A stretch of DNA of 64,000 bases, taken from CAWBUW01 sp963792075 (GTDB lineage: Bacteria > Chloroflexota > Anaerolineae > Anaerolineales > UBA4823). The number at the start of each line of letters is the position of its first letter. Within the stretch, counting starts at the first letter, position 1. The stretch is taken from the NCBI GenBank assembly GCA_963792075.1, contig CAWBUW010000012.1:1054001-1118000 (forward strand). Reading direction: 5' to 3'. Positions 27,136 through 36,253 of the stretch are shown here, in pieces. A model generated the notes under the pieces. That model did no database searches. It was given only the letters and a program-made list of their open reading frames with translations, and was not told the DNA's origin. The position numbers were made by a program, and so were the translations under genes.

Positions 27136-28125
27136 TTACGGCCGTGGAATGCACGGATCGAGTGTGGCCTTGCACGCCCAGCAGGCTGCGCCGATCACCC
27201 CGGCATTCTCCCCCAACTGCGCCGGGACAATCTCCACCTGTTCCACAGGCATCACGCGCACACGCCCGCGCATGGTGCGCTCCATAGGGTCGGACAGCAG
27301 CTTCCCGGCGCGGGAAACGCCTCCGGCGAGGATAATACGGCGCGGACCGATGGCGGCGCAGATGCTGGAAGCCGCTACGCCGAGATAGAACCCCGCTTTT
27401 TCGTAGATATCGCCGGCGATCTCATCCCCCGCCTCGGCGGCCTGGGCGATCAGCTCCGGGGTGATCCGGTTCAGGTCATATTCGCACAGTTCGCCGATGG
27501 CGGTGGTCAGGCCCTGGGAAACAGCTTTCATGCCCAGGGCTGCGATCGCCGGGCCAGAAGCATGGGCTTCCAGGCAGCCATAATTGCCACATCCGCAGCG
27601 CGGGCCATTATAGTCGATGACCATGTGCCCTAATTCGCCGCCGGTGCCACCGATACCGAGATGGAGCTGCCCATTGACGACCAATCCGCCGCCGATGCCG
27701 GTGCCAATGGCGAAGACGGCAACGGTATCGACCCCGCGACCGGCGCCAAAACACCATTCGCCGAAGGTGATGGTGCGCACATCGTTGAGAATCGCGGTGG
27801 GGAAGCCGGTCAAGCTCGAGATGGTATCCCGCAAGGGGACGTGGGGCCAGGTCCCGGGCAGGTTGGGCAGGAAGAGCGTTTCTCCCTTTTCAAGGTCGAG
27901 CATGCCCGGGACACCGATCCCAATTCCACCGATGTCAGCCTTCTTCAGCCCGCCAGATTGGATGACCTGCAAAATTAAACCAGCCATGCGCTGCATGACC
28001 GCGTCATGCCCTTCACGCGCCAGCGTAGGGAGGCTCATGTGGTGCAGAACCGCGCCGGTTTCTACATCCACGATGGCGGCGCGCAGGTTGGTTCCTCCCA
28101 GGTCACAGCCGATAAATCGTTTCAT
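27136..28125 (-). CDS. ROK-family sugar kinase (glucokinase-like)
   Basis: The 329-aa ROK kinase has an N-terminal ATP motif (IGCDLGGTNLRAAIVD), a catalytic-base region (FLPNLPGTWPHVPL then ILNDVR), GTGIGGGLVV and the ROK zinc signature (CGCGNYGCLEAHASG). It would phosphorylate a hexose or derivative with ATP in the cytoplasm. I chose ATG 28125 (MKRFIGCDLGG); an in-frame TTG two codons upstream is weaker. It is the last gene of the sugar locus and ends 7 bases from the convergent gltB stop, so the two genes meet tail-to-tail. Confidence 0.88.
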   Translation of the reverse strand: MKRFIGCDLGGTNLRAAIVDVETGAVLHHMSLPTLAREGHDAVMQRMAGLILQVIQSGGLKKADIGGIGIGVPGMLDLEKGETLFLPNLPGTWPHVPLRDTISSLTGFPTAILNDVRTITFGEWCFGAGRGVDTVAVFAIGTGIGGGLVVNGQLHLGIGGTGGELGHMVIDYNGPRCGCGNYGCLEAHASGPAIAALGMKAVSQGLTTAIGELCEYDLNRITPELIAQAAEAGDEIAGDIYEKAGFYLGVAASSICAAIGPRRIILAGGVSRAGKLLSDPMERTMRGRVRVMPVEQVEIVPAQLGENAGVIGAACWACKATLDPCIPRP

Positions 28126-28145
28126 GGGCAATCCAGCGAAAAAAT

Positions 28146-29060
28146 CTAATGAATGTACGGCTTCAACACATCACGAGCGATATAGAAGCCGCGCTTGACG
28201 AGCTCCTCGTCCCCTTCGTAGGCCCGGTCCTCGTGCTCGATGCTGACCACGTAATCATAGCGGGCAGCCGTGAGAGCCGCAAAGAATTTGGCCCAGTTCA
28301 TATCGCCGAGACCGGGCAGGCGCGGAACCTGCCAACCCATGCCTTGCGAGAGCACGCCGTGGTTGTACAGGCCTTCGCTGTCGATGTGCAGGTCCTTGGC
28401 GTGGACGTGAAATATTTTACTGGCGAACTCGCGTACCACGCGCTCGTAGTCGATCATCTGCAGGATGAGATGCGAAGGGTCGAGGTTCAGGCCGAAGTTG
28501 TCGTCAGGGATGATTTCCCACATCTTGCGCCAGATAGCGGGGGTGCTGGCCAGGTTGTTGCCTCCGGGCCATTCGTCGTATGAGAAGATCATCGGGCAGT
28601 TTTCGATGCCGATCTTGACGCCGCGCTCTTTGGCGAACTTGACAACCGGCGGCCAGACTTTCGCAAAGTCCTCGAAATTCTGCGGGACGGTCTTGTTCTT
28701 ATCCTTGCCGACGAAAGTGCCCACGACCGGGACTTCGAGCAGCGCAGCAGCTTCGATGACCTTTTTTAGATGGCTGACGACTGTTTCGCGGTGGTCGGCC
28801 TCCGGGTGGAGCGGGTTGGGATAATACCCCAGCGAGGAAATGGCCAGCCCGTATCCTTCCAGCATTTTACGGATTCCGGCGGCTTTGGGTTTGTCCAGCG
28901 CCGCCACATCGATATGGGTGACGCCTGCATAGCGGCGGGTGGCCTTTTCGAGCGGCCAGCAGGCGATTTCGATCGCCTGGAAGCCGCTTTCCGCGCCCCA
29001 TTTAGCGGCCTGTTCGAGGGTGCTGCCGGGCAGCGCAGCGGTGAAAAATCCAAGTTTCAT
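28146..29060 (-). CDS. Sugar phosphate isomerase/epimerase (xylose-isomerase-like TIM barrel)
   Basis: The 304-aa AP-endonuclease-2-like TIM barrel has characteristic strands and metal ligands: IENCPM (Glu), NLDPSHL (Asp, His), FHVHAKD (His) and SIEHED (Glu). Members isomerise or epimerise sugars and inositol derivatives (IolE/IolI, tagatose epimerase, 3-ketoglycoside enzymes). It lies between a Gfo/Idh oxidoreductase and the ROK kinase, fitting an oxidise-isomerise-phosphorylate pathway. A GGAGGCACC ribosome site precedes the ATG. Confidence 0.9.
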   Translation of the reverse strand: MKLGFFTAALPGSTLEQAAKWGAESGFQAIEIACWPLEKATRRYAGVTHIDVAALDKPKAAGIRKMLEGYGLAISSLGYYPNPLHPEADHRETVVSHLKKVIEAAALLEVPVVGTFVGKDKNKTVPQNFEDFAKVWPPVVKFAKERGVKIGIENCPMIFSYDEWPGGNNLASTPAIWRKMWEIIPDDNFGLNLDPSHLILQMIDYERVVREFASKIFHVHAKDLHIDSEGLYNHGVLSQGMGWQVPRLPGLGDMNWAKFFAALTAARYDYVVSIEHEDRAYEGDEELVKRGFYIARDVLKPYIH

Positions 29061-29075
29061 AGGGGTGCCTCCTGT

Positions 29076-30259
29076 TTATGATCCGACCTTGACCCACGCT
29101 TTTTCTTTGGCGCTCTTTTCGATGGCTTCGCACAGCACCATCTCATAATGGCCGTCGACAAAGGTGGGGAAATCGGGCTTTTGGCTGAAATCGCCTGCAA
29201 AGATGTAATCGTAGACCTTTTTAGAGAACTGCTTGAAAGTGTCGGGGAAGCCCTCGGCATGACCGCCAGGGTACGAGGCCGTTTTGCGCGCCTCGGGCGC
29301 CAACAGGGAGGGGTCCTTGATCAAGACTTGATTGGGCGCGGTGCGATGGCCAATCCACAGCTCATTGGGGTTCTCGCCATCCCAGGCCAGCGAGGACTTG
29401 GAGCCGTTGATTTCAAAAAACAGGCGGTTTTTGCGCCCTGAACACACCTGCGCCACCGTCACCACGCCGTGCACGCCGTTTTCGTAGTGCAGCAGGATGG
29501 TGGCGTAATCCTCGGTGTAAATCGGCTGGTCGACGTAATCGGAGGGCTGGAGCAGCTTGCCGGTGAAGGTTTCCACCGGTTTGGCGGGTTTCTTGCGCGT
29601 CTTGTGGAAGGTCTTGAAGTCAGCGAAAACCTCTTCCACGTGCAGGTCGGTGATGAAGGTCATCAGGTCCAGCCAGTGCGAGCCGATGTCGCCCACGGCG
29701 CGCAGAGCGCCACCCAGGCCCGGCTCCAGCCGCCAGTTCCAATCAGTTGGAAACAGCAGCCAATCTTGCAGATACGAGCCTTGCAAGATGAATAAATCGC
29801 CAAGTTCGCCGCTCTGCACCAGGCTGCGCGCCTGCTGTACCATCGGGTACATGCGGATGTTGAAATTAATGGCGTCAACGAGCTGCTTTTCTGCCGACTA
29901 GTTTAACCAGCTCGGCTGATTCGGTGGAGGTCATCGCCAGCGGCTTCTCACAAACGACATGCTTCCCCGCCAGCAGCGCGGCCTTGGCGTGCGGATAATG
30001 CAGCACATTGGGCGTGGCAAGATGCACCACGTCAATGTCCGGATCGGCCAGCATGGCATTCGAACGAATCGTAGAAGCGAGGGATGCCCAGTTCGGCGGC
30101 TTTCGCCATGGCATTTTCGCGGGTGTTTTCAGCCAACCCCAGCACCTGGATCCCGTTTCGACGCAGTCCCTCTATGTGAGCGGGGCCGATAAAACCCGTC
30201 CCGGCCACTCCGACGCCGATAGTTTGTTTGTTGAGTTTAGTAGTTATAGAAGCCTCCAC
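29076..30259 (-). pseudogene. Gfo/Idh/MocA oxidoreductase with two frameshifts
   Basis: Three overlapping frames together make one about 394-residue NAD(P)-dependent oxidoreductase. Piece 1 (from 30259) has the Rossmann GVAGTGFIGPAHIEGL and fails after RFYDSFE near 30060. Piece 2 runs AMLADPDIDVVHLATPN and GKHVVCEKPLAM, failing at an A-run (TTTT on the plus strand, 29887-29890). Piece 3 (29076-29890) carries QLVDAINFNIRMYP and the C-terminal domain with GDIGSHWLDL. All family motifs, including EKPLA, survive, so sequencing error or very recent decay is likely. It is one of three Gfo/Idh genes in this locus. Confidence 0.78.
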
Positions 30260-30298
30260 TTATTCTTGATAACGCAAATTCGGATAGGATCAGGCGGT

Positions 30299-30356
30299 TG
30301 CTGTGGGGTTGTTTGGGGCAGCAAAGCCGCCCCAAACAACCCCAAAAGCCCTTGTC
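30299..30356. repeat. Hairpin repeat (GCAAAGC apex)
   Basis: A 15-bp perfect stem (30304-30318 with 30330-30344) is capped by an inner mini-stem GC-AAA-GC with one mismatch. It lies between the deoC stop and the next oxidoreductase start. The left flank CAGGCGGTTG and right flank CCCTTGTC are shared with the other copies in this window. Confidence 0.8.
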
Positions 30357-30368
30357 TCGAACTGGCGT

Positions 30369-31112
30369 TTAATATCCTCCGCCGGGTTTGGTATTACCCG
30401 TGGACTGAGTATCTTCTTTTTGGCGTTTCTCGAATTCATCCAGGATGACTGCCGTGGCTGTAGCGCCGCAGCGGGTGACACCTGCGTCGATGACGGCCAG
30501 GATAGCATCCAGCGTGCGAACGCCGCCCGCAGCCTTGACCTGCACCTTCGGGCTGGTATGAGCGCGCATCAAGCGTAAATCCTCGAGGGTGGCGCCGCTG
30601 GAGGCAAAGCCGGTGGATGTCTTGACCCAATCCGCGCCGGCGGCCTCGCTCAACTGGCAGGCCAGGATTTTCTGTTCGTCATTGAGATAAGCGTTTTCAA
30701 AAATGACTTTGACTTTTGCGCCCCGGGCGTGGGCCGCGTCGCACACAGCCTGGATATCGTTCCGGACATAACCGGCCTGTCCCGAACGCAGCGCGCCGAT
30801 GTTGAGCACCATGTCCAGTTCCACCGCTCCATCGTCCATGGCGGCCTGGGCCTCGGCTACTTTGATGGCCGTGAGATTGCTGCCGTGTGGGAAGCCGATC
30901 ACAGTGCTGACTTTCACGTCCGTGCCTTTGAGCATTTCAGCAGCCAGTTTGACATGGCAAGGTTTGACACATACGGTCGCAGTGTTATATTTTGCCGCCA
31001 GTTTGCAACCGTCGACAACTTCTGGCTCGGTCAGCTCAGGCTTGAGCAGGGAATGGTCGATGACTTTGGCGAGTTGGAGATAGGTGATCGTTTTGCTCGA
31101 GAGCGCAGTCAT
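30369..31112 (-). CDS. deoC: Deoxyribose-phosphate aldolase
   Basis: The 247-aa class I aldolase has the DeoC signatures: DHSLLKPELTE, LDMVLNIGAL (Asp), VIFENAYL (relay) and the Schiff-base Lys in DWVKTSTGF followed by VKAAGGVRT. It cleaves 2-deoxyribose-5-phosphate to glyceraldehyde-3-phosphate and acetaldehyde. ATG 31112 (MTALSSKT) is preferred; an in-frame start 12 codons upstream would run into the preceding gene. Its presence inside a sugar-import and oxidation operon suggests a deoxy-sugar or nucleoside-derived sugar is degraded; that is inference. Confidence 0.92.
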   Translation of the reverse strand: MTALSSKTITYLQLAKVIDHSLLKPELTEPEVVDGCKLAAKYNTATVCVKPCHVKLAAEMLKGTDVKVSTVIGFPHGSNLTAIKVAEAQAAMDDGAVELDMVLNIGALRSGQAGYVRNDIQAVCDAAHARGAKVKVIFENAYLNDEQKILACQLSEAAGADWVKTSTGFASSGATLEDLRLMRAHTSPKVQVKAAGGVRTLDAILAVIDAGVTRCGATATAVILDEFEKRQKEDTQSTGNTKPGGGY

Positions 31113-31128
31113 AATTTGGACTCCGGTT

Positions 31129-32208
31129 TTATTTCTTCCACAAATCAATGGGTTTTTTCACGCTGGGCGGGGTATAGGGCCATTCGATTTTACGCCCCTC
31201 GCCCGCCGACTGGTACGCAGCGTACATGATCTTCAGCACTTCGCGACCATCCTCGCCGGTCTCCATGCAGGCTTCTTTGCCCTGCACGCAGTTGACGAAA
31301 TGCTGCATCTCCTGCGGGAAGCCGTAGTTCCAGACTTCCTCGAACATGGTGAAGGTATAGCCTTTTGTTGACCCGGCTTTTTCGACCGCATACCCGTAAC
31401 CTTCCTCGCTGTAGGTGAGCAGGGAACTGCCTCGCAGCAGGTCGGCGCGAGTATGGCCTTTCTTGCCGTAGACTTCGCAGCGGTCATCTACGCCGCCGCC
31501 CTTGGCCCAACTGTTTTCGAGCATCGCCAGCTTGCCTCCTTCGTATTCGACGATGCAATAAGAATGGTCTTCACCCTGCGTGCGGTCCTGGTGCACGTAG
31601 GTCCCCATGAAGGCGGTCACGCTTTTGACCTGGGGTTTGTCTAAGACCCAGCGCGTATATTCGATGGAATGGCAGCCCATATCTAACATGACGCCGCCGC
31701 CCGAGCGGTTTACATCCCAGAACCAGGGCATGTGCGGGCCAGGATGCTCCTCCGATTGTTTCGCCAGGAAGGGCTCGCCAATCGCGCCCTCACCGATGAG
31801 GGATTTGACGCGCACGTATTTGGGTGCGAATAACAACTCTTCGGCATACATCAACAGCACGCCAGCCTTCTGGCAGGCTTCGATCATCTGGTCGGCCTGT
31901 TCCAGGGTGACACACAGCGGTTTTTCGATGATGACGTGCTTGCCCGCTTTGGCCGTATCCACGACCACCTGGCAGTGCAGGTCATTAGGAATGCCGATAT
32001 CGATCACGTCAATGTCTTTATCCTGCAACATCAGGCGATAATCGCTGAACGCGCCGGGAATGCCGTGCTGCGCAGCAAATTTCGATGCGTTGTTCGGGCT
32101 GGCAACCGCGACTACTTCCGCGTCTCGCACCCAGCCTTTGAAAGCCGCATGATGAATATCCCCGACAAAACCGGTGCCGACGATGCCTACTTTAACCGTT
32201 TTACTCAT
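31129..32208 (-). CDS. Gfo/Idh/MocA family NAD(P)-dependent oxidoreductase
   Basis: The 359-aa protein has Rossmann VGIVGTGFVGDIHHAAF, the EKPLCVT motif with the catalytic Lys, and GGGVMLDMGCHSIEY in the C-terminal substrate domain. It oxidises or reduces a sugar or cyclitol. ATG 32208 has an AGGAGGCAC ribosome site; the frame stays open upstream through a hairpin repeat and into the permease gene, but that is an out-of-frame shadow. It follows the importer permease in the same operon. Confidence 0.92.
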   Translation of the reverse strand: MSKTVKVGIVGTGFVGDIHHAAFKGWVRDAEVVAVASPNNASKFAAQHGIPGAFSDYRLMLQDKDIDVIDIGIPNDLHCQVVVDTAKAGKHVIIEKPLCVTLEQADQMIEACQKAGVLLMYAEELLFAPKYVRVKSLIGEGAIGEPFLAKQSEEHPGPHMPWFWDVNRSGGGVMLDMGCHSIEYTRWVLDKPQVKSVTAFMGTYVHQDRTQGEDHSYCIVEYEGGKLAMLENSWAKGGGVDDRCEVYGKKGHTRADLLRGSSLLTYSEEGYGYAVEKAGSTKGYTFTMFEEVWNYGFPQEMQHFVNCVQGKEACMETGEDGREVLKIMYAAYQSAGEGRKIEWPYTPPSVKKPIDLWKK

Positions 32209-32230
32209 GATGTGCCTCCTCGTATTACAG

Positions 32231-32312
32231 ATAAGGGAAAAGGTGGTTGTTTGGGGGTTGTTTTGGGCGGCGAAGCCGCCCAAAACAACCCCCAAAACCC
32301 CTGTTACTGTCT
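32231..32312. repeat. Hairpin repeat (perfect 22-bp stem, GCGAAGC apex)
   Basis: A perfect 22-bp stem (32250-32271 with 32275-32296) closes on GAA within GCGAAGC. It lies between the permease stop (32304) and the oxidoreductase start (32208). The flanks AAAAGGTGGTTG and CCCCTGTTAC match other copies. On the transcript (minus) sense no T-run follows, so it is not a standard terminator. Confidence 0.85.
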
Positions 32313-33272
32313 CAAGGCCTGTTGGCGGCCGTAAATCGAAATCAGCACCAGCAGGGTCGCTCCGAGCACCATGCGGCGGACAGAATCGGGCATCTGCATG
32401 GTCGTCAGCAGGCTGGTAATCAGCGTCAGCACAATTGCGCCGGCCATGGTGCCCCAATAACTGCCCTTGCCGCCCGAAAGGAGAGTTCCACCCACGGCCA
32501 CCGCCGCGATGGAGGGGAACAGGAACGGCTGCCCAAGCTGCAGCAGCACCACACCCGTATTCCCAAGCACCAGGAAGCCGCCAAACCCGGCCAGCGCGCC
32601 CGCCAGGGAGTAGGTCGCCAGGTTCATGGCGGTCACGTTGACGCCGGAGAGCTTGGCGGTGACGCGGTTGACACCGATGGCAAACAAGTTTTTGCCAAAA
32701 GTGGTACGCTCCAGCAGCAGCCACATTAGGATGCCGAAAACCAACCAGATGATGAGCGCATTCGGTATAGGAAAACTCGGTGAAAGCGGACGCGCGATCA
32801 GGCGGGTCATGATGGGCGCCACTTTCCCGCTGACGTTGCCGTGATTGGCGATGATGATCGCCCCGGTGACCACGCCCGACATCCCCAGCGTCATCACAAA
32901 CGGGGAAATTTTCAGGAAGGTGATACCCGCGCCATTCAAGAAGCCAATGAACGCGCCCACCGCCAGCGAAACGAGCAGGGCGAACAGTACTTTATCATCC
33001 TGGCCTTTGACAATGACGTAGGTAAAGATGGCGGTCAGCGTCACAATGGAACCTGCAGACAGGTCAATCCCCTCGAAACCGCTGATGATGACCAGGGTCT
33101 GCCCCGCGGCAATCACGCCGAGGAAGACCGACAGGCGTAAGATATTCATCGCCTGCGAGCGGGCTACATTCAAATCGCTGCCATAACCGTTGGGCAGCAA
33201 ACCAGAAAGCAGGAACAGTACCACTGCCAGCAAGAGTGCAGCAACCGGGGGTGAGATGGAAAAGCGTTTCAC
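32304..33272 (-). CDS. Ribose-type ABC transporter permease
   Basis: The 322-aa polytopic permease of the RbsC/BPD_transp_2 family has about nine helices, with SGFEGIDLSAGSIVTL (the family's G-x-D-L-S-x-G-S stretch) and GGTLLSGGKGSYWGTMAGA near the C-terminus. It imports a sugar together with the permease at 33269 and the ATPase at 34231. The start is GTG 33272, overlapping the upstream stop by 4 bases (GTGA), with AGGAGGCGG ahead of it; a 27-codon upstream extension is unlikely. Confidence 0.92.
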   Translation of the reverse strand: MKRFSISPPVAALLLAVVLFLLSGLLPNGYGSDLNVARSQAMNILRLSVFLGVIAAGQTLVIISGFEGIDLSAGSIVTLTAIFTYVIVKGQDDKVLFALLVSLAVGAFIGFLNGAGITFLKISPFVMTLGMSGVVTGAIIIANHGNVSGKVAPIMTRLIARPLSPSFPIPNALIIWLVFGILMWLLLERTTFGKNLFAIGVNRVTAKLSGVNVTAMNLATYSLAGALAGFGGFLVLGNTGVVLLQLGQPFLFPSIAAVAVGGTLLSGGKGSYWGTMAGAIVLTLITSLLTTMQMPDSVRRMVLGATLLVLISIYGRQQALRQ

Positions 33273-34234
33273 TTCCGCCTCCTGAACAGGTTGATGATGC
33301 CGGGTGTCGCCAGCGCAGCTACGATAATCGTCGCTTTGACCAGTGTCTCCCACCAGGTATCCACATGGGCAAACGAGATGATATTCTGGATCAGTCCCAG
33401 GGTAATCGCCCCCATCACCGGCCCAGCCACACCGCCCACCCCGCCGCTCATCGCCGTACCGCCGATCACGACTCCAGTGATGGAATTGAGCGTCATGGAC
33501 GCGCCGATTTCAGCGTTTCCGGAGCCGCTTAACATCGTGATGGCAATGCCCGAAAAAGCCGCCATCAAACCGGAGATGACATAAGTGCTGAACTGGATCC
33601 ATGTCACCGGGACGGCGGTCTCATAGGCGGCCTGGGCTTTCCCGCCTACCGCGAACAGGAAATTCCCATAGCGCGTCGAGCGGAGGTATCCCCACAGCCC
33701 CAGCACGATGGCGATGATGTAAAACGCCAGGGGCAGCCCCAGGGGGGATGTGCTGCGGTACAGCTCCGCAATCGAGGCCGGGATGCCGCCGCCGGGGTTG
33801 GGCAAGACAAACAGCGCGAAGCCGGCATAAAGAAAACTGGTTGCGTACGTGGTAATAATGGGCTGGAGGCGTAAATAAGCCACGAAAAATCCGTTGATCG
33901 CGCCCGCCAGAGCGCCTACCCCCAGGGAAACGGCCACGTATTGCCACATTGCTTCCGGGGAGCCTGCGAGTCCAACCCGGGTAGCAAGAATGGTATTGAC
34001 AATGGAAACAATCGCTCCCACCGAAATGTCAATCCCACCGCCCAGGATGACCACCGCCTGCCCGACGGTCAGCAAAATGATGGGCAGGAACACGCGCATG
34101 TTGCTGTTGAGTGTATCGCGCGCGAACATGTTCGGCTGCAAAATAAGGTTGACAATAATTGCCAGGACCAACAGGATGAGCGCAAAAAATGCCGGATAGC
34201 GCGCCATCAATGTGTACCAGGTGACTCGCTTCAC
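33269..34234 (-). CDS. Ribose-type ABC transporter permease
   Basis: The 321-aa permease is a paralogue of the one at 32304 (GGGIDISVGAIVSIVN, then VVIGGTAMSGGVGGVAGPV). Two different RbsC-like subunits imply a heterodimeric channel, as in several sugar and autoinducer importers. It overlaps the ATPase stop region upstream (34231-34234) and the next permease start, so translation is coupled. Confidence 0.92.
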   Translation of the reverse strand: MKRVTWYTLMARYPAFFALILLVLAIIVNLILQPNMFARDTLNSNMRVFLPIILLTVGQAVVILGGGIDISVGAIVSIVNTILATRVGLAGSPEAMWQYVAVSLGVGALAGAINGFFVAYLRLQPIITTYATSFLYAGFALFVLPNPGGGIPASIAELYRSTSPLGLPLAFYIIAIVLGLWGYLRSTRYGNFLFAVGGKAQAAYETAVPVTWIQFSTYVISGLMAAFSGIAITMLSGSGNAEIGASMTLNSITGVVIGGTAMSGGVGGVAGPVMGAITLGLIQNIISFAHVDTWWETLVKATIIVAALATPGIINLFRRRK

Positions 34235-35739
34235 TGCGCACCTCCGTTTGAGACACCCAGGCTGGCGGAAATCAGATTTTCCTTGGTCAAGGAATCGCCC
34301 GCGAGTACGGTTTTAATGCTGCCATCGTGCAGCACCAGCACCCGGTCGCACAGGCCAACCAGCTCCTCATCATCGCTGCTGTAGAACAAAATCGTTTTCC
34401 CTTCGTCGCACAATTTCGTGAGCAGCGCATAAAATTCGGCTTTGGTGCCCACGTCCACGCCTTTGGTGGGGTCATCGAGCAGCAGCACACCCGGCTGGCG
34501 CATCAACCACTTGCCGATGACCACTTTCTGGGCATTCCCGCCCGAAAGGCTGCTGACCGGCTCTTGCAGGTTGGCCATTTTTAGGTTCAGGCTGGCGCCT
34601 ACCCGCTCGGCATCTTTCCTGGCCTGGCCGATCTTGAGCGGGAAGCCGTAGCGCGTCCACGAAGGCAGTTGCAAATTTTCCAGGATGGAGCGGATGTAGA
34701 GCAGCCCCTCCCGGGAGCGGTCGCCGGGAACGAGCGCGAACCTGTTGTTCATGGCCTGGCGTGGATGCCGGAAATGAACCGGTTTTCCATTATATTGCAC
34801 ATTTCCGGTGAAAGAAATATCGCCGAAAAGGGCCAGGAGCAGGTCGCGCTGGCCCTGGCCTTGCAGCCCGCCAATCCCGACCAGCTCCCCTACCTTAACT
34901 TCGAAACTCACCCCGCGCAGCGTGCCGGTGCGCAGGTCTTTGACCTCGAGACAGGTGGGCTGTTCGCTTTTTCTGGCGGAGGCGCGCGAGAAACTAAACA
35001 CCGAAGCCTTGTCAATCATCAACTTGACCAGGTCTTTTTCGGTGACCTCCTTCAGGTTTCCGGCCCCGACGGTTTTTCCGTTGCGCAGCACGCTGTAGCG
35101 GTCGGCGATGCGAAAAATCTCTTCCATGCGGTGCGAGACGAAAACGATGGCCTTGTCTTCTGCTTTCCACTTTGCCACCAGATCAAACAGACGCTGCACC
35201 TGGCGGTTATCAAGGCTGGCCGTGGCTTCATCCAGGATCAAAATGCGCGGATCGAAACTGACCGCCTTGAGAATCTCGACGATTTGCTTCTCGTCGGCCG
35301 GCAGTTCCGCCACCGGGATATCCGGCCGCAAATTGGTTTTGAAGGTGCCTGCAAAAAGTGAGAGCAGCTCATCTGTTTTGGCAAAAACCGCTTTCCGGTT
35401 GACCATTCCCAACGAGCGGAGCGGCTCACGGGTCAGCCAGATGTTATCGGCCACCGTCATTTGCGGAATCAGGCTCAGTTCCTGGAACACAGTCGAAATC
35501 CCCAGGTTCTTGGCTGCCTGGGGAGATGCAAAATGGACCGCTTTGCCATCCAGGAGTAGCTGCCCTCCATCGAGGACAACTACTCCGTTGATGATCTTGC
35601 TCATTGTGCTTTTGCCGCTTCCATTGGCGCCAATCAATGCAACGACTTCACCGGAATTGACTTCCAGGTTTCCATCGGAGAGAGCGACCACGCCCCCATA
35701 CCGTTTTACAACGTTTTGAGCAGAAAGCGACAGGGTCAT
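34231..35739 (-). CDS. Sugar ABC transporter ATP-binding protein (RbsA/MglA-like)
   Basis: The 502-aa protein has two fused nucleotide-binding domains. The N-terminal one has Walker A GANGSGKST and Walker B ILILDEATA. The C-terminal one has a degenerate Walker A (GLQGQGQRDL), signature LSGGNAQKV and Walker B VLLLDDPTKGVD. This asymmetric pattern is usual for RbsA-type importers. It energises uptake by the two permeases downstream. Confidence 0.93.
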   Translation of the reverse strand: MTLSLSAQNVVKRYGGVVALSDGNLEVNSGEVVALIGANGSGKSTMSKIINGVVVLDGGQLLLDGKAVHFASPQAAKNLGISTVFQELSLIPQMTVADNIWLTREPLRSLGMVNRKAVFAKTDELLSLFAGTFKTNLRPDIPVAELPADEKQIVEILKAVSFDPRILILDEATASLDNRQVQRLFDLVAKWKAEDKAIVFVSHRMEEIFRIADRYSVLRNGKTVGAGNLKEVTEKDLVKLMIDKASVFSFSRASARKSEQPTCLEVKDLRTGTLRGVSFEVKVGELVGIGGLQGQGQRDLLLALFGDISFTGNVQYNGKPVHFRHPRQAMNNRFALVPGDRSREGLLYIRSILENLQLPSWTRYGFPLKIGQARKDAERVGASLNLKMANLQEPVSSLSGGNAQKVVIGKWLMRQPGVLLLDDPTKGVDVGTKAEFYALLTKLCDEGKTILFYSSDDEELVGLCDRVLVLHDGSIKTVLAGDSLTKENLISASLGVSNGGAQ

Positions 35740-35763
35740 AGAGATTTACCTTGGAGAATCCAG

Positions 35764-35822
35764 GCTGTCCAAAAAAGGACTTTGTCGTGGTGTTCACCCC
35801 CCACCAGTGGGGGTGAACACCA
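35764..35822 (-). terminator. Stem-loop between binding-protein and ATPase genes
   Basis: A perfect 14-bp stem (35788-35801 with 35809-35822) lies 18 bases after the binding-protein stop, followed on the minus strand by a T6 run (35771-35776) about 12 bases further. It is not a tight intrinsic terminator. Such hairpins commonly protect the binding-protein mRNA or attenuate transcription so that more receptor than transporter is made. Confidence 0.6.
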
Positions 35823-35839
35823 TAAAAGAAAGGTTTTAT

Positions 35840-36253
35840 TTACTTCACAAAGTACTGCTGGACTTCGTCATCGGTCAGGATTTTGTCGAGCAGGTAGGCG
35901 TCTGGCTTGCCTTCGCACATCTTGAGGCCATCGGCCAGGTTGTCCTTGGTGATGACTGCTGCCAGCGGCAGGACAAAGGATAGGCCGTTGGCGCCGCCGA
36001 GTTTGGTGGTGTCAACCTTCTTGCCCATCAGCATGTTGACAGCGATGCGCAGGCCAGTCGGGGAAACACCGGGGTGGTTGGCAACTGCGATGGAGTCAAA
36101 GTTGGGGTTCATGGTCACGGCTTCCTGCCAGAGGTTCAGGAACTGGCAGCGGCCTTCGCCAACGCCCTGCGGCCACACGGCGGGATTGGCAGCCATGATA
36201 GCCTGCAAAGCGCCGATCGCCATACCATCCTGAGTCCAGTAGCCAGTCAGGGT
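35840..36253 (-). CDS. Tandem sugar-binding lipoprotein, 3' part (after a frameshift)
   Basis: This is the last about 137 residues of the second binding domain (TGYWTQDGMAIGALQA through DDEVQQYFVK). The frame differs from the upstream piece because of one extra C at 36254 (GGTCGGGG here against GGTGGGG in the first copy at about 37240). With that base removed, the gene reads through as one about 716-aa protein. Confidence 0.8.
   Translation of the reverse strand, partial: TLTGYWTQDGMAIGALQAIMAANPAVWPQGVGEGRCQFLNLWQEAVTMNPNFDSIAVANHPGVSPTGLRIAVNMLMGKKVDTTKLGGANGLSFVLPLAAVITKDNLADGLKMCEGKPDAYLLDKILTDDEVQQYFVK

Noticed and set aside
32209..32724. N-terminal extension of the oxidoreductase frame through the hairpin and into the permease gene
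   Set aside because: A strong RBS precedes the ATG at 32208, and the upstream part is an out-of-frame copy of the permease coding sequence.
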